DNA of 32,537 bases. It comes from Ovoidimarina sp039190895. GTDB lineage: Bacteria > Pseudomonadota > Alphaproteobacteria > Rhodobacterales > Rhodobacteraceae. Shown here piece by piece: positions 1 to 8,005 of the stretch; position 1 is the stretch's first letter, and each line of letters begins with the position of its first letter. The notes beneath the pieces are model-generated. The model saw only the letters and a list, made by a program, of their open reading frames with translations, had not been told where the DNA came from and made no database searches. The stretch lies in assembly GCA_039190895.1 (NCBI GenBank), contig JBCCXY010000026.1:1-32537 (forward strand), read 5' to 3'. The translations under genes and the position numbers were made by a program.

Positions 1-41
1 CACAAGTCCTGGACGACCTCGCAAAGTCCCCGACCGAGTGA
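1..41 (+). CDS. 3' end of an upstream gene (partial)
   Basis: One frame is open from the window edge to a TGA at 39-41 and would encode a C-terminus reading QVLDDLAKSPTE. The stop overlaps the GTG start of the next gene by four bases (GTGA). The same coupling style recurs throughout this window, which is why I accept it as a real gene end. Too little is visible to name the product; it is probably in one operon with the transporter and the peroxiredoxin-like gene downstream. Confidence 0.5.
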   Translation, partial: QVLDDLAKSPTE

Positions 42-1264
42 CCGAACCCCGCCGCCTCTCGCGCGTAGAGTTCATCTCGCTGATGGCCATGCTGATGGCC
101 ACCATCGCGTTCTCTGTCGACGCCATGCTCCCCGCGATGCCGGAAATCGCCGTGGCCCTGTCCCCCGACGCCCCAAACCGTGCCCAACTTATCGTGACGA
201 GCTTTATTATCGGTCTGGGCCTCGGCACTTTCATCGTCGGGCCCCTGTCAGACGCGTATGGGCGAAAACCGGTCGTGGCCGTCGGCTCCGCGATCTACAT
301 CCTCGGCGCGGCATTGGCCTGGCAGGCCCCATCGCTTGAAGTCCTTCTGGTGGGGCGCGTGATCCAGGGCATCGGCGGGTCGGCGGCCCGCGTTGTTTCT
401 ATCGCGATCATCCGCGACCTCTACACCGGGCGCCGCATGGCACAGATGATGTCGCTCGTCCTGATGATCTTCGCGCTCTTCCCTGCCGTCGCCCCGGCCA
501 TGGGTGCAGGGATCATCCATGTCGCGGGCTGGCGGAGCATCTTCCTCGCCTTTCTCGGCTTCGGGGTGATCAGCGCGGCGTGGTTCCTCTTGCGGCAGGA
601 AGAAACCCACCCGCCCGAGGCCCGCCGCCCGTTCCGCCAGTCAATCATCCGATCCGGCATCGGTGAGATCAGCCGCGATCCGGACGTGTTGCGCGTGATA
701 TGCGCGCTGACCCTGAACTTCGGTATGCTGTTCTCCCTCCTTTCCTCGATCCAGCCGATCATGGACGTCACCTTCGACCGCGCCGACAGCTTTCACTGGT
801 GGTTCATGATGATCGCCGTCATCGCCGCATCGGCAAGCATCCTGAACGCCCGCATCGTGATGCGGCTTGGCATGCGTCGTGTCGCCATCGGCGCCCTTGC
901 CCTATGCATGACAACCTCCGCCATGCTGATGGCGTACGGCGCCTTGGGCAACTGGACCCACCCGGCGGCGTTTCCACTGTTCATGATCTGGGGCACCAGC
1001 ATCTTTTGGAGCATGGGTCTCACCATCGGCAACCTCAACGCGCTGGCCATGGCGCCGCTTGGGCACATCGCCGGCCTCGCGGCGTCCCTTGTCGGCGCGG
1101 TGTCGACGGTCGCCTCGATGCTCATCGCCATCCCCGTCGGACAGATGTTCAACGGCACACCAATGCCCACCGCTCTCGGTGTGTTTACTTGCGCCCTGCT
1201 CGGCTTCGTGATCACCCGCTCAGTGGGTGAGCCGTCACCCGATCCACAGGAGTCCAACCCATGA
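38..1264 (+). CDS. MFS drug-resistance transporter, Bcr/CflA type
   Basis: Predicted 408-residue inner-membrane proton-driven exporter with about 12 hydrophobic segments. The loop between helices 2 and 3 carries the MFS motif A (GPLSDAYGRKPVV, about residues 68-80). An acidic residue in the first helix (SVDAMLPAMP, D28) is typical of the DHA1 Bcr/CflA group, whose members export chloramphenicol, bicyclomycin or other small molecules; the substrate cannot be read from sequence. The start is GTG at 38, overlapping the preceding stop. The stop overlaps the ATG of the next gene (ATGA at 1261-1264), so the three genes are probably translationally coupled. Length is normal for the family and no defects are seen. 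Confidence 0.85.
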   Translation: MTEPRRLSRVEFISLMAMLMATIAFSVDAMLPAMPEIAVALSPDAPNRAQLIVTSFIIGLGLGTFIVGPLSDAYGRKPVVAVGSAIYILGAALAWQAPSLEVLLVGRVIQGIGGSAARVVSIAIIRDLYTGRRMAQMMSLVLMIFALFPAVAPAMGAGIIHVAGWRSIFLAFLGFGVISAAWFLLRQEETHPPEARRPFRQSIIRSGIGEISRDPDVLRVICALTLNFGMLFSLLSSIQPIMDVTFDRADSFHWWFMMIAVIAASASILNARIVMRLGMRRVAIGALALCMTTSAMLMAYGALGNWTHPAAFPLFMIWGTSIFWSMGLTIGNLNALAMAPLGHIAGLAASLVGAVSTVASMLIAIPVGQMFNGTPMPTALGVFTCALLGFVITRSVGEPSPDPQESNP

Positions 1265-1818
1265 AGCTGATCCCGCGCCATACCGTCCCCGACCTCGATC
1301 TGCCGCTGACCAGCGGCGGACGGTTCTCGCTGTCGAAAGACGCCGGCGAAAGAGGCGCACTCCTGTGCTTCTATCGCGGCCTTCACTGCCCGATCTGCGC
1401 TGTGCAACTGAAGGAACTGGCCGAGGCCACGCCCGAATTCGAAAAGCGCGGCATCATCCCGGTCGCCATCTCTGCCGACCCCAAGGACCGCGCAGAGGCG
1501 ATGGCCGAGAAAGCCCCAGGCGCCCGCATCGCCTACGACTTCCCGCTAACGGCGGCCCGCGACGACTGGGGGCTGTATATCTCGACAAGCAAGGGCAAAA
1601 CCTCGATCGGCATCGATGAACCCGCTCTGTTCCACGAACCAGGGTTGTTCCTCGTGAACCCCGACCTGACGCTGTACTACCTGTCGATCCAGTCGATGCC
1701 CTTCGCCCGCCCGAAGTTCCCAGACCTCCTCGGCGCCGTCGATTTCGCCATCGAAAAGGGCTACCCCGCCCGGGGCCAATACACCGGCGACCTGAACGCC
1801 GCGACGGCAGCGGAGTAA
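1261..1818 (+). CDS. AhpC/TSA-like peroxiredoxin-like protein
   Basis: 185 residues with a thioredoxin-fold AhpC/TSA layout: an N-terminal VPDLDLPLTSGGRFSL strand region, then FYRGLHCPIC with C43 and C46, then a helix (KELAEATPEFEKRGI) and the VAISADPKD segment typical of peroxiredoxins. The active-site context is CPxC and not the usual PxxxTxxC of true peroxiredoxins, so it is better called peroxiredoxin-like; it may be a thiol oxidoreductase or peroxidase in the cytoplasm. No signal peptide. It is coupled to the MFS gene by an ATGA overlap, suggesting a shared stress or detoxification role (inference). It ends 33 bases before the convergent mfd gene. Confidence 0.8.
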   Translation: MKLIPRHTVPDLDLPLTSGGRFSLSKDAGERGALLCFYRGLHCPICAVQLKELAEATPEFEKRGIIPVAISADPKDRAEAMAEKAPGARIAYDFPLTAARDDWGLYISTSKGKTSIGIDEPALFHEPGLFLVNPDLTLYYLSIQSMPFARPKFPDLLGAVDFAIEKGYPARGQYTGDLNAATAAE

Positions 1819-1826
1819 CATGGTAG

Positions 1827-1844
1827 GCCGGGCTTCAGCCCGGC
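1827..1844. terminator. Hairpin between convergent genes (TAGG-type repeat)
   Basis: A perfect 7-base-pair stem, GCCGGGC-TTCA-GCCCGGC, lies in the short gap between the peroxiredoxin-like gene and the mfd stop codon. There is no U-tract on either side, so it may act as a weak bidirectional terminator or mRNA 3' stabiliser. It is preceded by GTAG and resembles the GTAGGGTGGGC hairpins near 31121-31207. Confidence 0.45.
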
Positions 1845-1851
1845 ACGCCGC

Positions 1852-4800
1852 TCAGGCCTTCGCGGGGGCCTTCCCTTTCGCAAACACCGCCAGATCCCGC
1901 GCGATAGCGAACGCGCCCTTGATCTTGTCGCTGTCCCGTTTCCAATCGCGGCGCACGACGATCTTGTTGTCCTTCACCTTCGCCAGCCCCTTCTGATCCT
2001 CGATAAACGCCACCAGCCCCGCCGGGTTGGGGAACTTGTCGCGATGGAACTGGATCGTCGCCCCGCGCGGCCCCGCGTCGAACTTAGCGATATGCGCCTG
2101 CTTGCACTTCGCCTTGATGCGGACGACCAGCAGCAGCGTGTTCACCTCCTTCGGCAGTTTGCCGAACCGGTCGATCAGCTCCGCCGCAAAGCCCTCAAGT
2201 TCGACCTTCGTGGACAGGTCCGATAGCCGCCGGTACAGCCCCAGCCGCACGTCCAAGTCGGGCACATAATCCTCGGGGATCAGCACCGGCACACCCAGAT
2301 TGATCTGCGGCGCCCACTGCCCGTCGGCCTCCGTCAGCCCTTCCAACTCGCCCGAGCGAATCTTGGCAATCGCCTCCTCCAGCATCGACTGGTAGAGTTC
2401 GTAGCCTACCTCGTTGATCTGCCCCGACTGCTCTTCGCCCAGCAGGTTCCCGGCGCCACGGATATCCAGATCCTGCGACGCCAAACTGAACCCCGCCCCC
2501 AGCGAGTCGAGAGAGGACAGCACCCGTAGCCGCTTCTCGGCCGTCACCGTCAGATTCGCGCGCGGCTTCGTTGTCAGATACGCATAAGCCCGCGTCTTCG
2601 ACCGCCCCACGCGCCCACGGATCTGATAGAGTTGCGCCAGCCCGTACATATCCGCCCGGTGGATGACCATCGTGTTCGCCGTCGGGATATCGAGGCCCGA
2701 TTCCACAATCGTCGTCGCCAGCAGCACGTCGTATTTGCCGTCGTAGAAAGCGTTCATCCGGTCGTCGAGCTCGCCCGCCGCCATCTGCCCATGCGCCGAG
2801 ATATAGGTCACCTCGGGCACCTGATCCTTCAGGAATTCCTCCATTTCCGGCATGTCCGCAATGCGGGGGACAACGAAGAACGATTGCCCGCCGCGATAAT
2901 GCTCACGCAACAGCGCTTCGCGGATCGTGACCGTGTCGAACTCGCTGACATACGTCCGGATCGCCAACCGATCGACCGGCGGCGTCCCGATGATCGACAG
3001 ATCGCGCACGCCAGTCAGCGACAGTTGCAGCGTCCGGGGGATCGGCGTCGCCGTCAGAGTCAGCACGTGAACGTCCGACCGAAGCTCCTTCAACCGTTCC
3101 TTATGCGTCACCCCGAACCGCTGCTCTTCGTCGATGATGAGCAGCCCAAGGTCCTGAAATTTCACCTGTTTCGCGAGCACCGCATGGGTGCCGACGACGA
3201 TATCCACCGTCCCGTCCTGCAACCCGCTCCGCGTCTTCGCCGCGTCAGCAGCCGACACGAACCGAGACAACGGCCGCACAGACACCGGGAACCCGCGAAA
3301 TCGCTCGGCGAAGGTCTGGAAATGCTGGCGCGCCAACAGCGTTGTCGGCGCGATCACCGCCACCTGCACGCCCGACATCGCCGCGACGAAGGCCGCGCGC
3401 ATCGCAACCTCTGTCTTCCCAAAGCCCACATCGCCGCACACCAGCCGGTCCATCGGCGTGCCCGAGGTCAGGTCGGTCACCACATCCTCGATCGCCTTGA
3501 GCTGATCGTCCGTCTCCTCATACGGGAACCGCGCCGAAAACGCGTCCCACATCCCCTCGGGCGGCGACAGGATGCGCCCCTTGCGCAGCTGCCGCTCCGC
3601 CGCGACGCGGATCAGCCGGTCCGCCATCTCGCGGATGCGCTCTTTCATGCGGGCTTTCTTGGCCTGCCATGCGCCACCGCCGAGCTTGTCGAGCAACCCC
3701 TCTTCGTGACCATACCGCGACAGCAGTTCGATGTTCACGACCGGCAGGAACAGCCGGTCCCCACCCGCATACTCCAGCCGCAAGCACTCGTGCGGCGCAC
3801 CGGCCGCCGTCAGTACCTCCATCCCCTGATAGCGCCCGATCCCGTGGTCCACGTGCACGACGAGGTCACCGGGCGAAAGGCTCTGATGCTCCGTCAGAAA
3901 GTTCTCCGCCCGCCGCTTCTTCTTGGTCGACCGGATAAGCCGGTCGCCCAGCACGTCCTGCTCCGAGATCACCGTCAGCCGCCGCCCCGGATGCGCCTTC
4001 AGCGGCCCCTCAAACCCCTGCTCCAGAGCCCAGACCATCAGGTACAGCCCGTCGGCGCCCACCTTGCGGAAATCCTCGACCCGCCTCGCGTCCGCAACCT
4101 CCTGATCCTCCAGCAGCCCTTCAAGTCGCTCCCGCGCGCCGTCGGAATAGCTGGCGATCACCACCGGCCCATCTTCACGCTTTGCACGAAGATGCTCAGC
4201 CAACGCCCCGAAAAGGCTGATGCTTTCCTGCTGTCGCTCCGGTGCGAAATCGCGCCCGTCACGTCCCCCGGCATCCGTAACACCGGGTCCCGTCGGCTGC
4301 TGCAACACAGCCAGTTGCACCGCCCGCCGACCACCTAGAGTCGCATCCCAAGCCGCCTCGTCCAGATACAGCAATTCCGGCGGCGCGGGCTTATACACCG
4401 TGTCCATCCGCGCCTTCGCCTGAAGCGCTTCCTTCCGGGCCTCATACTGATCCACGATCCCTTCCCACCGCGACAAGCGCTGCGGTGCGGTCTGGTCGTC
4501 GAGAACCACCGACGCGTCCGGGAGGTAATCGAACAGCGTTTCCAACGTCTCATGAAAGAACGGCAGCCAATGCTCCACGCCCGCATGCTTACGCCCGGCG
4601 CTCACCGCTTCATAAAGTGGATCATCCGTACCAGCCGAGCCAAACTCCACCCGGTAGTTTTGCCGAAACCGCGTAATCGCAGGCTCATCGAGGATCACCT
4701 CGCTCACCGGCGCCAGCTCCACACGCTCCAGCTTTTCCGTCGTCCTCTGCGTCGCCGCATCGAACCGCCGCGCGCCGTCCAGCACGTCCCCGAACAGATC

Positions 4801-5316
4801 GAGCCGCACCGGCCCCGCTTCGCCCGGCGGGTAGATGTCGATGATCCCGCCGCGAACGGCGTAATCGCCCGGCTCCGTCACCGTCGGCGCCTGCGAAAAT
4901 CCCATGCGCACCAGGAACGCCCGCAGCGCGGCCTCATCGATCCGGTCGCCGACCCGCGCCGCGAACGATGCCTCGCGCAACAGCGCCCGCGCGGGCACCC
5001 GCTGCATCGCCGCGTTCAGCGTCGTCAGCACCACCGCCTGATCCGGCCGACCCGCCGCCAGCAACGCCAATGTCGCCATCCGCGCCGCCGACACATCGGG
5101 GTTCGGCGACACACGATCATATGGCAAACAGTCCCACCCCGGAAACGCCAGCACCGGCACCTCGGGCGCGTGCAGCCGCAGCGCCTCCCGCATCGCCGCC
5201 ATGCGCTTGTCATCGCGCGCGACATGCAGCACCCGCCCCGCCGACTCAAGCTCAGCCAGCAGAACGCGCGCATCAAAGCCTTCCGGCGCGCCTGAAATTG
5301 TTAAGTGGGAGGACAT
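1852..5316 (-). CDS. mfd: Transcription-repair coupling factor Mfd
   Basis: 1154 residues, full length for Mfd, which displaces stalled RNA polymerase at lesions and recruits UvrA. Domains in order: the UvrB-like N-terminal module (from about residue 10; FPGWDCLPYDRVSPN), the CarD-like RNA-polymerase-interaction domain (SPGDLVVHVDHGIGRYQG, around residue 487), the superfamily 2 translocase with Walker A GDVGFGKTE (about 629) and DEEQRFG box (about 729), the helicase C lobe with IRGRVGRSKTRAYAY, and a C-terminal TRCF domain. The open frame extends 57 codons further upstream, but that part runs into the neighbouring gene. The ATG at 5316 (MSSHLTISG) has AGGTGAG upstream and matches family length. 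It follows the membrane-protein gene by 32 bases on the same strand. Confidence 0.97.
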   Translation of the reverse strand: MSSHLTISGAPEGFDARVLLAELESAGRVLHVARDDKRMAAMREALRLHAPEVPVLAFPGWDCLPYDRVSPNPDVSAARMATLALLAAGRPDQAVVLTTLNAAMQRVPARALLREASFAARVGDRIDEAALRAFLVRMGFSQAPTVTEPGDYAVRGGIIDIYPPGEAGPVRLDLFGDVLDGARRFDAATQRTTEKLERVELAPVSEVILDEPAITRFRQNYRVEFGSAGTDDPLYEAVSAGRKHAGVEHWLPFFHETLETLFDYLPDASVVLDDQTAPQRLSRWEGIVDQYEARKEALQAKARMDTVYKPAPPELLYLDEAAWDATLGGRRAVQLAVLQQPTGPGVTDAGGRDGRDFAPERQQESISLFGALAEHLRAKREDGPVVIASYSDGARERLEGLLEDQEVADARRVEDFRKVGADGLYLMVWALEQGFEGPLKAHPGRRLTVISEQDVLGDRLIRSTKKKRRAENFLTEHQSLSPGDLVVHVDHGIGRYQGMEVLTAAGAPHECLRLEYAGGDRLFLPVVNIELLSRYGHEEGLLDKLGGGAWQAKKARMKERIREMADRLIRVAAERQLRKGRILSPPEGMWDAFSARFPYEETDDQLKAIEDVVTDLTSGTPMDRLVCGDVGFGKTEVAMRAAFVAAMSGVQVAVIAPTTLLARQHFQTFAERFRGFPVSVRPLSRFVSAADAAKTRSGLQDGTVDIVVGTHAVLAKQVKFQDLGLLIIDEEQRFGVTHKERLKELRSDVHVLTLTATPIPRTLQLSLTGVRDLSIIGTPPVDRLAIRTYVSEFDTVTIREALLREHYRGGQSFFVVPRIADMPEMEEFLKDQVPEVTYISAHGQMAAGELDDRMNAFYDGKYDVLLATTIVESGLDIPTANTMVIHRADMYGLAQLYQIRGRVGRSKTRAYAYLTTKPRANLTVTAEKRLRVLSSLDSLGAGFSLASQDLDIRGAGNLLGEEQSGQINEVGYELYQSMLEEAIAKIRSGELEGLTEADGQWAPQINLGVPVLIPEDYVPDLDVRLGLYRRLSDLSTKVELEGFAAELIDRFGKLPKEVNTLLLVVRIKAKCKQAHIAKFDAGPRGATIQFHRDKFPNPAGLVAFIEDQKGLAKVKDNKIVVRRDWKRDSDKIKGAFAIARDLAVFAKGKAPAKA

Positions 5317-5348
5317 GGCACGCTCACCTAACGGCGCGCCCCGGGGTG

Positions 5349-5879
5349 TCAACCGCCCAACGGGCCGGTGACGAGAAGATTCTGCCCCATCCCCCAAAGC
5401 GCCGTAATGAAGATGGAGATCACACCGATAATCTGCGTAATCAACCGATGCCGCGCCATCACCTGCCGCAGCCGCGCGCCGGTACAAGCCTCGCCCACAA
5501 TCTTGCGACCCGTGAGCACATTGAGCCCAGCAATCACCGTCATCGGCGCCGCCAGAAAGAACACGGCCTGCGCGAACTCGACGTCATAGAAAAAGCCGAG
5601 GATAACCAGCATCGTCATCAGCCCCGCGGTAAACGCAACCAACAAGACGCCCGACGAATTCACGACATACATAATGCGGTTCACATTGATCCGCACAAGG
5701 TCCGTCAGATCGTGCTCCGCCTGCCCCCCCTGACGCCCGGCGCGCTGCACCAGGTCATAGGGTACGCCAAGGATCCAATGGCTCGCCGTCGACCACAGCA
5801 CCGCCAGCGCGATCCAGTACCAGAGATTCGAAAAAGACCGCATGTCGATGAGCTCGAATACGGTTTGATACCAGTCCAC
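5349..5879 (-). CDS. Conserved membrane protein of unknown function upstream of mfd
   Basis: 176 residues with about four hydrophobic stretches: residues 20-40 (WYWIALAVLWSTASHWILG), 80-97, 103-121 and a last one near 145-165. The intervening loop (residues 45-70) is charged. No catalytic motif is recognisable. The N-terminus MDWYQTVFELIDMRSFSNLWY is of a kind I associate with a protein widespread in Rhodobacterales. I recall homologues being labelled 'component of SufBCD complex', but nothing in this sequence or its neighbourhood supports an Fe-S role. It ends 32 bases before the mfd start and is probably cotranscribed with it. The start ATG at 5879 follows a weak Shine-Dalgarno-like stretch (CCTCG on mRNA side is unconvincing), so the start is moderately sure. 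Confidence 0.75.
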   Translation of the reverse strand: MDWYQTVFELIDMRSFSNLWYWIALAVLWSTASHWILGVPYDLVQRAGRQGGQAEHDLTDLVRINVNRIMYVVNSSGVLLVAFTAGLMTMLVILGFFYDVEFAQAVFFLAAPMTVIAGLNVLTGRKIVGEACTGARLRQVMARHRLITQIIGVISIFITALWGMGQNLLVTGPLGG

Positions 5880-5916
5880 GAGGGGTAATCCGTCTGCGCC
5901 CGCAGGCTATTCCAGC

Positions 5917-5941
5917 GCGGAACCTACTCTCTGGGTTCCGC
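5917..5941. promoter_or_regulatory. Inverted repeat in the divergent hemB / membrane-protein intergenic region
   Basis: GCGGAACC, nine bases, then GGTTCCGC: a perfect 8-base-pair inverted repeat lying 38 bases upstream of the membrane-protein ATG and 69 bases upstream of the hemB ATG. A TTGACC hexamer follows at 5943, but no convincing -10 partner exists for it. It could be an operator shared by the two divergent genes or an mRNA leader hairpin. Confidence 0.35.
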
Positions 5942-6010
5942 CTTGACCAGTCTTGAGAGGGCCGCCGTTCCGTGACAGGTCTGATTGACGACAAAAAGAG
6001 GACGGTCCGC

Positions 6011-7009
6011 ATGACGTACGGGGGATTTCCATCAACGCGCTTCCGCCGGAACCGGGCGTCGGACGCCCGGCGGCGCCTGACACGGGAGACGGCGCTGACG
6101 GTCAACGACCTGATCTGGCCGGTGTTCGTGATGGAGGGGGAGGATGGCGAAACGCCGATTGCGTCGATGCCCGGCGTGTCGCGTCTGACGATCGACCGTC
6201 TCGTGCGAGCGGCGGAAGAGGCGGCGAGCCTCGGCATCCCAGCGATCTGCGTGTTCCCCTACACCGATCCGGCGTTGAAAACAGAGCTGTGTGAAGAGGC
6301 CTGGAACCCCGAAAACCTGTCCAACCGCGCTGTCCGCGCAATCAAGGCCGAGGTGCCCGAGATCGCGGTGATGACCGACATCGCGCTCGACCCCTATAAC
6401 GCCAACGGGCATGACGGGATCGTCAGGAATGGAGAAGTCATTAATGACGAAACCCTTGAAGCGCTTGTGAAAATGGCGCTGGCACAGGCAGAGGCCGGCA
6501 GCGACATTCTTGGCCCCTCCGACATGATGGACGGCCGAATCGGCGCGATGCGGCAGGGGCTTGAGGCGGCGGGGCATGTCAACGTGGCGATCATGAGCTA
6601 CGCCGCGAAATACGCCTCCGCGTTCTATGGCCCCTTCCGCGACGCGGTGGGGGCATCGGGGGCGCTGAAGGGCGACAAGAAGACCTATCAGATGGACCCG
6701 GGCAACAGCAACGAAGCCTTGCGGCTAGTTGAGCGGGATCTGATTGAAGGGGCCGACATGGTCATGATCAAACCCGGCATGCCGTACCTCGACATCTGCC
6801 GCCGCGTGAAGGACACGTTCGGGGCGCCGACCTATGCCTACCAGGTGTCCGGTGAATACGCGATGCTGATGGGTGCGGCAGAGCGCGGGTGGCTGGACGG
6901 CCCGAAGGTCATTGAAGAAAGCCTCATGGCTTTCAAACGCGCCGGATGCGACGGGATCCTGACCTATTTCGCCCCCGAAATAGCAAAAACCCTCCGCGCG
7001 CGGGCCTGA
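6011..7009 (+). CDS. hemB: Delta-aminolevulinic acid dehydratase (porphobilinogen synthase)
   Basis: 332 residues; condenses two 5-aminolevulinate molecules to porphobilinogen in tetrapyrrole synthesis, in the cytoplasm. The Schiff-base lysines are visible as K200 (SYAAKYASAFYGPFRDA) and K254 (MVMIKPGMPYLD). The metal-binding segment reads DIALDPYNANGHDG with Asp at 123, 127 and 135. This is the cysteine-free type that does not bind catalytic zinc and is typically Mg-stimulated. The frame is open to a GTG at 5972, but the ATG at 6011 has AGAGGA eight bases upstream and gives the usual N-terminus (FPSTRFRRNRASD), so I chose it. It is divergent from the mfd-side genes. Confidence 0.95.
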   Translation: MTYGGFPSTRFRRNRASDARRRLTRETALTVNDLIWPVFVMEGEDGETPIASMPGVSRLTIDRLVRAAEEAASLGIPAICVFPYTDPALKTELCEEAWNPENLSNRAVRAIKAEVPEIAVMTDIALDPYNANGHDGIVRNGEVINDETLEALVKMALAQAEAGSDILGPSDMMDGRIGAMRQGLEAAGHVNVAIMSYAAKYASAFYGPFRDAVGASGALKGDKKTYQMDPGNSNEALRLVERDLIEGADMVMIKPGMPYLDICRRVKDTFGAPTYAYQVSGEYAMLMGAAERGWLDGPKVIEESLMAFKRAGCDGILTYFAPEIAKTLRARA

Positions 7010-7035
7010 GGCGGAAAAGTACCACACAAGGGGTA

Positions 7036-7064
7036 ATGACTCTTCCCGCGAGACCCGCTATAAG
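7036..7064 (+). promoter_or_regulatory. Putative sigma-70-type promoter of the SYLF lipoprotein gene
   Basis: ATGACT at 7036-7041, 17 bases, then TATAAG at 7059-7064: four and five matches to the housekeeping consensus with ideal spacing. Transcription would start near 7071, leaving a leader of about 58 bases before the ATG at 7129. The ribosome site AAGGGG lies at 7115-7120. Confidence 0.45.
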
Positions 7065-7128
7065 TGGCGTAGAACGGCCACATAAGGCTGTCGTCTGAGG
7101 CACACCGGCAAGATAAGGGGCTATACCC

Positions 7129-7689
7129 ATGACCACACTTACCCGCCGCGGCGCTGCACTTTGTGCGGTCGCGTCGATACTCGCACTAACCGCCTGCGGC
7201 AACGGCGTCGGATCGAACGGCCCGCAGGTGATCGACGGACGCGTCGATACCACGTTGAACTTCCTTGAAACCTCCTACCCCGCGACGCGCGATCTGCGCG
7301 ACAAGGCGGCGGGCGTCCTCGTGATGCCTCTCGTGACCGAAGCAGGCTTTGGTGTCGGCGGCTCATATGGGCGCGGCGCGTTGCAGGTGAATGGCGTGAC
7401 GGTAGACTATTATTCGGCCACGCAGGCAAGCTTCGGCTTTCAGGCGGGCGCCCAGCAATACGCGCACGCCCTCTATTTCATGACGGAAGATGCGCTCGCA
7501 GAGTTCCGCGCGTCACCCGGTTGGGCGGCGGGCGCTGATCTGGAATACACGTTGTCGAACCGGGCTGAGAACATCTCGGCCGAGACCACGACCGTGCTCG
7601 ACCCGGTGATCGCCGTGGTGTTCGGTCAGGCCGGGCTTCTGGCCGGGGCGTCGGTCGAGGGCACGAAGTACACCCGCATCATTCCCTGA
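7129..7689 (+). CDS. SYLF/YSC84-domain lipoprotein
   Basis: 186 residues. The N-terminus is a lipoprotein signal peptide: basic TRR, a hydrophobic run (residues 9-20) and lipobox LTAC with the acylated cysteine at C23, followed by GNG, so it is likely anchored in the outer membrane facing the periplasm. The rest (about 35-186) fits the SYLF/YSC84 family: KAAGVLVMPLVTEAGFGVGG, a GALQVNGVTVDYYSATQASFGFQAG segment, and the C-terminal AGLLAGASVEGTKYTRI ending. SYLF domains bind lipid in eukaryotes; the role of bacterial lipoprotein versions is unknown. It stands alone, with its own promoter-like sequence and a following hairpin. AAGGGG eight bases upstream supports the start. Confidence 0.88.
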   Translation: MTTLTRRGAALCAVASILALTACGNGVGSNGPQVIDGRVDTTLNFLETSYPATRDLRDKAAGVLVMPLVTEAGFGVGGSYGRGALQVNGVTVDYYSATQASFGFQAGAQQYAHALYFMTEDALAEFRASPGWAAGADLEYTLSNRAENISAETTTVLDPVIAVVFGQAGLLAGASVEGTKYTRIIP

Positions 7690-7698
7690 TGTGACAGT

Positions 7699-7724
7699 GG
7701 ATCGGGCGCACCTGCGTCCGATCC
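7699..7724 (+). terminator. Stem-loop after the SYLF lipoprotein gene
   Basis: GGATCGGGCGCA-CC-TGCGTCCGATCC forms a stem of about 11-12 pairs with one G-U wobble, beginning ten bases after the stop codon. No U-run follows, so it is a terminator-like or 3'-protecting hairpin, not a canonical Rho-independent terminator. Confidence 0.55.
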
Positions 7725-7729
7725 ATGAC

Positions 7730-7790
7730 CGGAATTTGGAAAACTCCGTACCGGAAAATCCCATTTTCCTTCCGCTTTCTTGGTAAGAAA
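7730..7790. repeat. Three consecutive short hairpins, AT-rich (relative of the 12503-12545 element)
   Basis: Three inverted repeats lie end to end: CGGAATTT-GGA-AAACTCCG (7730-7748, one mismatch), GGAAAAT-CCC-ATTTTCC (7753-7769, perfect) and TTTCTT-GGT-AAGAAA (7776-7790, perfect). Read on the opposite strand, the order and sequence resemble the two hairpins between ctrA and ligA (a TTTTCT/AGAAAA hairpin followed by a GGAATTT/AAATTCC hairpin). That suggests a small dispersed non-coding repeat family. Confidence 0.5.
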
Positions 7791-7817
7791 ACACACTCTT
7801 TCGTTGTGCGTCCTGAC

Positions 7818-7853
7818 AAAAAAAACCGCCGCACTCCGGGCAGGAGGCGGCGG
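7818..7853 (-). terminator. Rho-independent terminator, minus strand
   Basis: On the minus strand a GC-rich stem (GCGGCGG pairing with CCGCCGC, extended by CTCC/GGAG across one bulged base, five-base loop) is followed directly by eight U residues. This is the strongest intrinsic terminator in the window. recG ends 380 bases upstream of it, so its natural client is the short gene at 8006-8128. Confidence 0.85.
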
Positions 7854-8005
7854 AAGGGGCGAATCTGTAGGCGTACCGGTCAAAGGGGGAGGGAAATCCC
7901 CAGCAGGGTCAAAGCCGGGACAAAGGCAGACCCAGATCGTGCGCGTCAAGCTTGGGGACAGAGGCGCAAACCGGTTCGACAGATCGCAGGCAGTCGAGAA
8001 ATCCC
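7854..8005 (-). other. Non-coding 3' region between the 40-codon gene and its terminator
   Basis: About 150 bases with no credible start codon on the minus strand. The minus-strand RNA would be pyrimidine-rich, with CUUUGACC twice (corresponding to GGTCAAAG at 7877-7884 and 7908-7915) and a CCCUCCCCCUUU stretch. It could simply be a 3' untranslated region or could yield a small RNA; the sequence alone does not decide. Confidence 0.3.

Noticed and set aside
2632..4338. Long plus-strand open frame opposite mfd (568 codons)
   Set aside because: Arg/His/Pro-rich translation with no motif; antisense artefact of high-GC third positions in mfd.
5943..5971. TTGACC as a hemB -35 box
   Set aside because: No acceptable -10 hexamer at 15-19 bases spacing.
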